From: JAKVCB01 sp963578605
GTDB lineage: Bacteria; Planctomycetota; Planctomycetia; Pirellulales; Lacipirellulaceae
Length of the DNA: 5,685 bases
NCBI GenBank assembly: GCA_963578605.1
Contig: CAUZEA010000211.1
Location: forward strand, 1-5,685
Direction: 5' to 3'
Shown in pieces: positions 1 to 5,552 of this stretch. The notes under the pieces were generated by a model. It was given only the letters and a program-made list of their open reading frames with translations, was not told where the DNA came from and did not search any database. The translations under genes and the position numbers were made by a program. Position 1 is the stretch's first letter. Every line of letters starts with the position of its first letter.

Positions 1-1
1 C

Positions 2-1186
2 AGCGGAAATGATCGTGGCCGGATTTATCGAATCGTTCCCACTGATTTCAAGCAGCTGGTACCAACCCGGCTGGGCGGGGCGTCACCCGGGGAACTTGTG
101 GCGACTCTCGATCATCCCAATGCCTGGCATCGTCGCACAGCCGCGCGGTTGATCTACGAGTGTCAAGATGCCGAGGTTGTGCCTGCTCTCAAGAAACTTT
201 CCAAAACGGCCAAACTGCCAGAGGGCCGGATTGCCGCACTCTATGCGCTGGCAGGTCTTGATGCGCTAGAGGAACATGTGTTGTTGACGGCGCTGGACGA
301 TGACCATCCACAGGTGCGCCGAAACGGAGTGCGGTTGGCGGAGTCGTATGCCCCGCTCTCACTGCCTCTGCGCGAGAAACTGTTGACCCTCGTCGACGAT
401 CCTGCCATTTCGGTTCGCTACCAGCTGGCCTTTAGCCTGGGGGAGTGGCCCTCGTCAGAAAGCATTGCCGGATTAATCGCTTTGGCCCGTCGAGATGTCG
501 TAAATCAAGACATCAGTGGTGCCCTGTTGAGCTCGCTGCGAAACGGTGCCCAGGTTGTGCTCTTGGAGTTAAACGAGGATCCGCAATTTGCGTCGACCAA
601 AGAGGGGCAGGCATTCCTTGACGCCTTGCGGGAACAGGTGGCCAGGCAAAGCGATGCAGACGATACCGATGAAGTGATGGTATTTGAAGTGAGTGGCGGC
701 GGGCAAGGACCGATCCGCAATGAGGTTCCCGAAGAACGCAAGCTGGTTTACGATGCCTACCGGTCAGTACTGGGCGAGCCGGGCAACGTAGCCCGGGGAA
801 GAGAACTGTTCAAGCAGTCGTGCGCGAGTTGCCACAAACTGGAAGATGTTGGGCAAGCCATCGGGCCAAACCTGGCTGCCATGAAAAATCGTGGTTCCGA
901 GTCATTGCTCTATAATACGTTGATTCCGAACCAGGAAGTTGATCCCCGGTTCCAAACACGACTGGTAATCACTGGCGATGGGCAAATATTCTCGGGGATC
1001 ATCCAGCAGGAAACGGCCACGAGTGTGACGCTCATCGGTGCGGATGGAGTTGCCAATACAATTCTTCGCATTGATATTGAGGAAATGGTCAACACGGGAA
1101 AATCGTTGATGCCCAGCGGTTTTGAAAATCAACTCAGCAAGGCCAAGATGACAGATTTGATGGCGTATCTAATGTCGTTACGGTAA
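2..1186 (+). CDS. HEAT-repeat / c-heme protein, C-terminal part of a planctomycete membrane-bound dehydrogenase (5' partial)
   Basis: The frame is open from base 2 to the TAA at 1184-1186, so the gene starts before the window. The GTG at 98 is only an internal Val and not a credible start, because the codons before it read like protein (SGNDRGRIYRIVP at 2-40), the usual last strand of the beta-propeller dehydrogenase domain in this family. About 95-590 encodes HEAT-like helical repeats (LVATLDHPNAWHRRTAARL, then repeated helix pairs). An acidic linker follows (about 600-750), then a c-type heme domain with CASCH at 821-835. A Met in SLMPSGF (codon 1109-1111) is the likely sixth heme ligand, followed by the family's closing DLMAYL helix. 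This is the Pirellula/Verrucomicrobium heme-binding C-terminal type, expected in the periplasm and passing electrons from an unknown, probably sugar-like or alcohol, substrate. The next gene starts about 32 nt downstream. The domain call is firm; the substrate is unknown. Confidence 0.88.
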   Translation, partial: SGNDRGRIYRIVPTDFKQLVPTRLGGASPGELVATLDHPNAWHRRTAARLIYECQDAEVVPALKKLSKTAKLPEGRIAALYALAGLDALEEHVLLTALDDDHPQVRRNGVRLAESYAPLSLPLREKLLTLVDDPAISVRYQLAFSLGEWPSSESIAGLIALARRDVVNQDISGALLSSLRNGAQVVLLELNEDPQFASTKEGQAFLDALREQVARQSDADDTDEVMVFEVSGGGQGPIRNEVPEERKLVYDAYRSVLGEPGNVARGRELFKQSCASCHKLEDVGQAIGPNLAAMKNRGSESLLYNTLIPNQEVDPRFQTRLVITGDGQIFSGIIQQETATSVTLIGADGVANTILRIDIEEMVNTGKSLMPSGFENQLSKAKMTDLMAYLMSLR

Positions 1187-1218
1187 AGCAGGCTTGTAGA
1201 TACACACTGGAGATCGTG

Positions 1219-2250
1219 ATGACTGCCCTTTGTCGAAGATTGACCGTCTTTTTGATCGCCGTTGGGGCCTTGACGCAACTCGTGATGCCCGCAGTTGGTG
1301 ACGACCAGCCGCCGCCAATGATTCGCGTGGGGATTATCGGCCTTGATACCTCGCACGTGATTCACTTTACCAGGCTCCTCAATGCCGAGGATCCACCGCC
1401 CGAGCTGGCGGGTTGCCGGGTCGTCGCAGCCTATCCCAAGGGGAGCCCTGATATCGAGTCGAGTGTCAGCCGCGTGCCGAAATACACTCAAGAAGTCCAA
1501 GCAATGGGAGTTGAGATTGTGGGTTCCATTGCGGAGCTCCTGCCACGGGTCGACGCCGTGTTATTGGAAACCAATGACGGCCGTCCTCATCTCCGCCAGG
1601 CACTACCCGTGTTAAAAGCGGGCAAACGGATGTTCATTGATAAACCGATGGCGGCTTCGCTGGTCGACGTGATTGCGATTTTTGAAGCGGCTAAACATTA
1701 TGGGGTGCCTGTGTTTTCAACTTCGGCGCTGCGTTACGGTAAGGGGACCCTGGCTGCCCATCAAGGTTCGATTGGTCCGATCGTCGGTTGCGATACTCAC
1801 TGTTCCTGTGCTCTGGAACCGACCCATCCCGATTTCTTCTGGTATGGGATTCATGGCGTGGAAGCACTCTTTACGGTTATGGGAACCGGTTGCAAGTCCG
1901 TTTCTCGTACCCATACGGCTGGCGAAGATTTTGCAGTTGGCGTTTGGGAAGGGGGACGGATCGGTTCGTTCCGGGGGATGCGTGTTGGCAATTCGACCTA
2001 TGGAGGTATCGCTTTTGGTACCACTGGTACTCTGGAGGTTGGGGCCTATGACGGATACGAACCACTGGTAGTCGGCATTGTCGATTTCTTTCGCCATGGA
2101 GTTCCGCCAACCACTGCTGAGGAGACCATAGAGATCTTTGCCTTCATGGAGGCAGCCGATCTCAGTAAAGAACGTGACGGAACTCCGGTGAAGATTGCGG
2201 ATCTCATCGCGGAGGCAAGGGTCAAAGCGGCCAGAAAAAGAGACTGGTAA
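1219..2250 (+). CDS. Exported Gfo/Idh/MocA-family oxidoreductase
   Basis: This is a 343-residue NAD(P)-dependent oxidoreductase of the Gfo/Idh/MocA family. I chose ATG 1219 over the adjacent GTG 1216 because GGAG at 1209-1212 is 6 nt from the ATG and only 3 from the GTG. Residues 1-27 form a signal peptide: basic LCRRL, a hydrophobic run, and a likely cut after AVG before DDQPPP. The twin Arg at 6-7 hints at Tat export, which would suit a protein folded around its nucleotide, but the rest of the Tat motif is poor. The Rossmann start is VGIIGLDTSH (37-46). DKP at 141-143 replaces the common EKP cofactor/substrate Lys motif. GIHGVE (210-215) carries the likely catalytic-region His212. The C-terminal half is the alpha/beta substrate domain. 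Placed between a c-heme dehydrogenase and a transporter, it probably belongs to the same catabolic operon, acting on a sugar or polyol derivative. The substrate is not determinable. Confidence 0.88.
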   Translation: MTALCRRLTVFLIAVGALTQLVMPAVGDDQPPPMIRVGIIGLDTSHVIHFTRLLNAEDPPPELAGCRVVAAYPKGSPDIESSVSRVPKYTQEVQAMGVEIVGSIAELLPRVDAVLLETNDGRPHLRQALPVLKAGKRMFIDKPMAASLVDVIAIFEAAKHYGVPVFSTSALRYGKGTLAAHQGSIGPIVGCDTHCSCALEPTHPDFFWYGIHGVEALFTVMGTGCKSVSRTHTAGEDFAVGVWEGGRIGSFRGMRVGNSTYGGIAFGTTGTLEVGAYDGYEPLVVGIVDFFRHGVPPTTAEETIEIFAFMEAADLSKERDGTPVKIADLIAEARVKAARKRDW

Positions 2251-2296
2251 CAAGAATTTGCAGTTTTTCACGACGCTCAAGGAATAGGGCTCAACC

Positions 2297-3634
2297 ATGT
2301 CGACCTCTGAGAAAGATTCAGAAAGGTTCCGCCGTTTTTGGCGCTCGTTTGGCCCGGCGATCATTGTCGCCTGCGTGGTTCTTGGTCCAGGCAGCATCCT
2401 CACGAGTTCAAAAATCGGTTGCCAGTTCGGATACCAGATGGAGTGGGTCTTGGTTGGTGCTGGTCTCCTGATGGTGGGAACCATTGCGACCGGCATGCGG
2501 ATTGGAGTTTCGCTGGAACATTCCCCCTGCCGTGAATTGGCCTCGCGATTGGGGAGGCCCGTGGCACTGCTGGCTGGTGTCGCAGTATTTCTGATGGCAT
2601 CCTGTTTTCAGTTCAGCAACAACCTGGGGGTGTTGGCTTCCGTTGAACCTTTATTCGACGTGTCAAATACGGGGCGGATTGTTTTGCTGGTTGGCTTGAA
2701 TGGTCTGCTGATTGCTTGCCTGTTCGGTTTGCAAAAACTTTACGTACCAGTTGAGCGGCTGATGATGATCCTGATGGGGCTAATGCTCTTGGGTTTCGCG
2801 GCGAATCTTGTGAGGGCAAACCCCAACGGGTTCGCCGTTCTTCTGGGGCTAGTTCCCAGCCTGCCGGAGCAATTGGTGGGAAGTTTTTTGCCGCGGATCG
2901 AGCATGTGGCAGACATGGGGAACCCAGCTGCCGCCGGACCGAAATTAATCGATCCCTGGATCACCCTGCAAGGGTTGATCGTGACCACATTTTCGATCGG
3001 CGGTGCTTTTTATCAGGCTTACCTGGTGAAAGAGAAAGGTTGGACGCGTGGACAGCTTGGTCAAGGCCTGGTCGACTCGATTGCCGGCACCGTGATTTTG
3101 GTTGGTATTACGATGATGGTTATGATTACTGCCGCGTCGGTGCTCGCCGGAAATGTGAAACCTGCTGATCTGAAAAGCGCCGGTGAAGTGGCCCAGCAAT
3201 TGGAGCCGCTCTTTGGCCCCTATGCAAAAATGCTGTTCTGTCTCGGTATATTCGCTGGTGCGATCAGCTCTTTCCTGGTCAACTCGATCATTGGAGGAAC
3301 CTTGCTGGCCGACGGTCTGGGTCTTGATGCCCGCATGGATTCGGTTTGGACGAAGTGCTTTACGGTGGTTGTCATGCTTATCGGGATGTTTGTTGCGCTG
3401 GCGACTAGTGCCCAAGGGCGGGTGCCGCTCATTATCTTTGCGCAGGCAGTGACCGTGTTAGGTGGACCGGTGCTCGCATTTTCGATGCTCTACCTGGGGA
3501 CGCGGCGCGACGCCCAGGGAAACTTCGTCGCTACTCCCTGGATGTTGATAATCACCGGGTGCGGATTCCTGGTAGTGATCGCACTAGCCGTGCGCACAGC
3601 TGTGAGAATCTGGTTGCAGGTTAGTCTTATGTAG
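2297..3634 (+). CDS. Divergent Nramp (SLC11)-like membrane transporter
   Basis: This 445-residue integral membrane protein has about 11 hydrophobic helices (roughly residues 16-38, 49-68, 88-110, 127-147, 153-173, 224-242, 260-285, 308-335, 351-370, 374-400, 413-437). The opening FGPAIIVACVVLGPGSILTS matches helix 1 of Nramp transporters, and the helix 6 region (TTFSIGGAFYQAYLVKEKGW) matches their second unwound helix. The canonical metal-binding motifs are absent. DPGN in helix 1 reads GPGS (residues 30-33), and the MPHN-type motif of helix 6 reads AFYQ (237-240). It is therefore an Nramp-fold protein whose cargo may not be Mn2+ or Fe2+; Mg2+ or an organic solute are open options. The ATG at 2297 follows a weak AGGG about 7 nt upstream. 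It lies 46 nt after the oxidoreductase and is probably co-transcribed with it. Family placement is confident; substrate is unknown. Confidence 0.85.
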   Translation: MSTSEKDSERFRRFWRSFGPAIIVACVVLGPGSILTSSKIGCQFGYQMEWVLVGAGLLMVGTIATGMRIGVSLEHSPCRELASRLGRPVALLAGVAVFLMASCFQFSNNLGVLASVEPLFDVSNTGRIVLLVGLNGLLIACLFGLQKLYVPVERLMMILMGLMLLGFAANLVRANPNGFAVLLGLVPSLPEQLVGSFLPRIEHVADMGNPAAAGPKLIDPWITLQGLIVTTFSIGGAFYQAYLVKEKGWTRGQLGQGLVDSIAGTVILVGITMMVMITAASVLAGNVKPADLKSAGEVAQQLEPLFGPYAKMLFCLGIFAGAISSFLVNSIIGGTLLADGLGLDARMDSVWTKCFTVVVMLIGMFVALATSAQGRVPLIIFAQAVTVLGGPVLAFSMLYLGTRRDAQGNFVATPWMLIITGCGFLVVIALAVRTAVRIWLQVSLM

Positions 3635-3672
3635 CTTGTTACCGTCTGTCGTACTGGTCCCAGGAGTCATCC

Positions 3673-3702
3673 CGCTGACGGCAGCGCCAGGTTAAAGACC
3701 TG
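3673..3702 (+). terminator. Two tandem small hairpins after the transporter gene (weak terminator candidate)
   Basis: CGCTG (3673-3677) pairs with CAGCG (3682-3686) around an ACGG loop, and CAGGT (3688-3692) pairs with ACCTG (3698-3702) around a TAAAG loop. Both stems are perfect but only 5 bp, and no T-run follows (TAAAACTC), so this does not fit a standard intrinsic terminator. The position, 38 nt after the operon's last stop codon, is the main argument. Confidence 0.25.
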
Positions 3703-3828
3703 TAAAACTCCCCAGATTCTTGGCGTCCCCCAGATGAAAACCGCTTCGGACCTGTTGATTTCGTAAGACTTGTTCGAAGGGAAAAAACAAGGGTACCTTA
3801 GATACCGAATGAACCTTACCTTGTACGC

Positions 3829-3895
3829 TGGTTCCAACCGTGAGGCGGAGACAGGTATATTGTCGTGAAAGGAGCGACTCACGATTGGATAACCA
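3829..3895. repeat. Imperfect long inverted repeat with nested hairpin
   Basis: TGGTTCCAACCGTGAG (3829-3844) is complementary to CTCACGATTGGATAACCA (3878-3895). There are 15 base pairs, one C-A mismatch (3838/3884) and a 2-nt bulge (3889-3890). Inside the 33-nt loop, GACAG (3850-3854) pairs with TTGTC (3860-3864) around GTATA, one pair being G-T. Further out, AACCTT (3812-3817) can pair with AAGGGTT (3911-3917) with one bulged G. The structure could be an RNA element ahead of the SDR gene, a small RNA, a protein-binding site or a remnant of a small inverted-repeat element. The pairing is directly visible; the role is unknown. Confidence 0.6.
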
Positions 3896-3944
3896 TTCGT
3901 TCTAGTTGTGAAGGGTTGTTTAATTTCCAAGATGGATCCCCCCG

Positions 3945-3958
3945 CAGTCGACAGTCGA
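3945..3958. repeat. Tandem 7-mer repeat upstream of SDR gene
   Basis: CAGTCGA occurs twice head-to-tail (3945-3951 and 3952-3958), ending 22 nt before the SDR start codon. It could be a small operator half-site pair, but two copies of a 7-mer can arise by chance. Confidence 0.35.
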
Positions 3959-3980
3959 GTAACCACTGAAACACAATATC

Positions 3981-4745
3981 ATGAATGCTGATCTCACTAA
4001 GAAAGTTGCTTTGATTACCGGTGCGTCACGAGGAATCGGAAAGGGGTGTGCCCTGGAGATGGCTCGCTCCGGTGCCGATGTCGCCATCAACTATTTTCAA
4101 CACAAGCACGATGCCGAGGAGGTCGCCGAAGAGGTACAGGCAATGGGGCGACAAGCGCTTATCATTCAGGGTGATGTGGCTGACCGCTCGGACGTTGACA
4201 GGATGGTCGAGGCCACAGTGGAACGCTTCGGACACCTCGACATCGCCGTTTGTAATTCCTATTACAGTAAAAGACAGCCATTTCTGGAAATCGAGGTAGC
4301 GGGGATGCAGCGAACCATGGATGTTACTTTGTGGGGTGCCTTTCACACTGCACAAGCTGCCGCTCAACAGATGGTCAAGCAGGGCAGCGGAGGTAGTATG
4401 GTGTTCATCAGTTCCATTCTTGCGTTCATACCCCACAGCGGTTCGCTTTCCTACAACGTTGCCAAGGCGGGTATCAACCACATGGCCGAGATCATTGCCA
4501 ACGAGTTGAGTTCTCATCGCATTCGTGTCAACGTGATCGAGCCAGGCTGGACGGATACCCCTGGTGAACGACAGTATTCCACCGAACAAGAAATCCAAAG
4601 CGGAGGTGAAAAATGTCCCTTGGGACGGCTTGCCACTATCGAGGACATGGGCCGAGCTGCTACCTTTCTTTGTTCCGATGCGGCGGACTACATCACCGGT
4701 GCCAACCTGCGAATTGATGGTGGGTTGAACTTCGTTTTCCATTAG
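3981..4745 (+). CDS. Short-chain dehydrogenase/reductase (SDR) family oxidoreductase
   Basis: This is a complete 254-residue classical SDR, probably a cytoplasmic NAD(P)H-dependent oxidoreductase. Visible motifs are the cofactor loop TGASRGIG (13-20), GDVAD (64-68) for the adenine ring, the catalytic Ser of FISSI (144/145), and Tyr158 with Lys162 in YNVAK. PGWTDTPGER (188-197) forms the cofactor/substrate segment, and ITGANLRIDGG is the closing strand. The usual NNAG motif reads CNSY (91-94). The helix position that usually carries the catalytic Asn reads DVTLWGAF, with Thr116 in its place. I recall the same DVT-WGAF form in planctomycete relatives, so it may be a subfamily trait. No Shine-Dalgarno precedes the ATG. 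The gene stands alone after a 346-nt gap and converges on the recombinase gene. The substrate is unknown, since names such as glucose 1-dehydrogenase or 3-oxoacyl-ACP reductase would be guesses. Confidence 0.92.
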   Translation: MNADLTKKVALITGASRGIGKGCALEMARSGADVAINYFQHKHDAEEVAEEVQAMGRQALIIQGDVADRSDVDRMVEATVERFGHLDIAVCNSYYSKRQPFLEIEVAGMQRTMDVTLWGAFHTAQAAAQQMVKQGSGGSMVFISSILAFIPHSGSLSYNVAKAGINHMAEIIANELSSHRIRVNVIEPGWTDTPGERQYSTEQEIQSGGEKCPLGRLATIEDMGRAATFLCSDAADYITGANLRIDGGLNFVFH

Positions 4746-5379
4746 ATCGCCAGGCGATCCAGAATATCGGCGGTAGCGGGCGTAGTCGCCTTGTCACCTC
4801 CGGCAGTCCCTGAGAACGGGCCCGTGGAAACCGGGTTGCCTTAAGGTGGATGCCGGCGTTTACCGGGTGTGGACGACTGGTGGTCCTTGCACTGGCCGTC
4901 GGGCGACCGCCATTGCGACCACGAGCACGTGCCGCCTCCAGGCCAGCTTTGGTCCGCTCCTGAATCAGCCGACGCTCGAACTGAGCCAAGGCCGAGAAGA
5001 TGTTGAAGATCAGCTCTCCCGACACGCATGTGGTATCGATTGCTCCTTCGTTAATCGAACGAAACCCGATACCTTTGGTGCGCAGATCCTCGACCAGTGT
5101 GATCAAGTGTCGCATGGTGCGTCCAAGACGATCCAATCGCCACACGACCAGAGTATCGCCGCTGCACAACGTCTCCAAGCACTTGGTGAGACCGGGTCGC
5201 TCGGTCTTCGCTCCGGACAGCTTATCCATGAAGATGGCGGCCTTGGGAATGCCTTGCATCGTGAGTGCATCGATCTGCAAGCTCAGGTCTTGGTCGTCGG
5301 TGCTGACCCGCGCGTAACCGATAAGGCGCGGCTCCGCTGGGGATTGCTCCAACGTTGAAACAGGAGATTGGTTCATCAT
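4693..5379 (-). CDS. Serine recombinase (resolvase/invertase family), C-terminus degenerate
   Basis: The frame encodes 228 residues. Residues 18-160 are a complete resolvase catalytic domain: YARVSTDDQ with nucleophile Ser26 and Arg24, Arg61 in ERPGL, VVWRLDRLGRT with Arg81 and Arg84, and the long dimerisation helix LAQFERRLIQERTKAGLEAA running into RGRNGGRP (153-160). In relatives GGRP leads directly into a helix-turn-helix that reads the DNA site. Here the following 68 residues are rich in Arg and Pro with no HTH, and the last 17 are antisense to the SDR gene. The natural 3' end therefore seems lost by deletion, insertion or frameshift near 4900. The start is one of two adjacent ATGs (5379 or 5376), with only a distant GAGGG upstream. 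An intact relative would cut and rejoin DNA at a res or inversion site, as in Tn3-type elements. Recombination by this copy is doubtful. Confidence 0.82.
   Translation of the reverse strand: MMNQSPVSTLEQSPAEPRLIGYARVSTDDQDLSLQIDALTMQGIPKAAIFMDKLSGAKTERPGLTKCLETLCSGDTLVVWRLDRLGRTMRHLITLVEDLRTKGIGFRSINEGAIDTTCVSGELIFNIFSALAQFERRLIQERTKAGLEAARARGRNGGRPTASARTTSRPHPVNAGIHLKATRFPRARSQGLPEVTRRLRPLPPIFWIAWRSNGKRSSTHHQFAGWHR
4745..4759. repeat. Perfect inverted repeat at the SDR stop codon
   Basis: GATCGCC and GGCGATC flank a single A; as RNA this is a 6-bp stem (GATCGC/GCGATC) with a CAG loop. It begins on the last base of the SDR stop codon, exactly between the convergent SDR and recombinase genes. 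It could act as a short bidirectional transcription stop, although no T-run follows on the + strand, or as the scar or end of an inserted element. The symmetry is certain; the function is not. Confidence 0.45.
4746..4899. other. Unassigned DNA between the SDR end and the conserved recombinase domain
   Basis: This stretch is covered by the recombinase frame but encodes nothing like a resolvase C-terminus. In another - strand frame, 32 codons run without a stop from 4840 to a TAA at 4744-4742, ending TADILDRLAI. Neither reading is recognised. It may be the far end of the element that brought the recombinase, fused after a deletion. Confidence 0.4.
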
Positions 5380-5468
5380 ACGGAATCTGTGCCCTCATTG
5401 TGAGTTGGCGGCAACCACTGCGCCGGAGATGGTTAATGTTCGAATGTTTGCCAACGTGGCGATGACGC
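5380..5468. other. Spacer between recombinase and IS3-type element; possible recombinase site
   Basis: The stretch holds the upstream region of the - strand recombinase. AATGTT is repeated at 5435-5440 and 5443-5448, with TTCGAA (5439-5444) across the junction. Resolvase genes often sit beside their recombination site, so this is where a res site would be expected, but I see no set of three paired subsites. No gene is convincing here. Confidence 0.3.
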
Positions 5469-5538
5469 TGTCGACTGACCCAGCCCCCTTAAACGCATCC
5501 AGGCCATGATAGATAATCATGGTGTCAGGACGCATTTC

Positions 5539-5546
5539 AAGGAGGG
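5539..5546 (+). promoter_or_regulatory. Strong Shine-Dalgarno for transposase OrfA
   Basis: AAGGAGGG lies 6-7 nt before ATG 5553, the best ribosome binding site in the window. It fixes the OrfA start at 5553 and therefore implies that the frame conflict just downstream is a real frameshift and not a misplaced start. Confidence 0.75.
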
Positions 5547-5552
5547 CAAGCG

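Larger units (their letters stand above)
3635..3980. other. Gene-free, structured intergenic region between operon and SDR gene
   Basis: I found no credible gene in this 346-nt stretch. A 99-codon frame on the - strand (3667-3966) has no recognisable protein character. The region contains two small hairpins just after the transporter gene, overlapping complementary segments at 3769-3824, a long imperfect inverted repeat at 3829-3895, and a tandem 7-mer at 3945-3958. It must contain the SDR promoter if that gene is transcribed alone, but no convincing -35/-10 pair stands out. The SDR start codon at 3981 has no Shine-Dalgarno (CACAATATC precedes it), which is common in planctomycetes. Confidence 0.6.

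Noticed and set aside
98..100. GTG 98 as the start of the first gene
   Set aside because: The frame is open upstream to base 2 with family-like residues, no ribosome binding site precedes it, and the HEAT/heme part normally follows a large N-terminal domain.
1717..2496. A 259-codon open frame on the - strand across the oxidoreductase/transporter junction
   Set aside because: It is antisense to two well-supported genes and has no recognisable motif; the strongly biased codon use of the + strand genes explains the absence of stops.
2945..3415. A 156-codon - strand frame inside the transporter gene
   Set aside because: It is antisense to clear transmembrane coding sequence, and its composition is rich in His, Asn and Arg as expected for a complement of hydrophobic codons.
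3828..3846. tRNA T-arm-like GGTTCCAACC
   Set aside because: No acceptor stem, anticodon arm or D arm can be placed around it; the bases are better explained as one arm of the 3829-3895 inverted repeat.
4026..4742. A 238-codon open frame on the - strand covering the SDR gene
   Set aside because: It is fully antisense to a gene with all SDR motifs and shows no protein family character.
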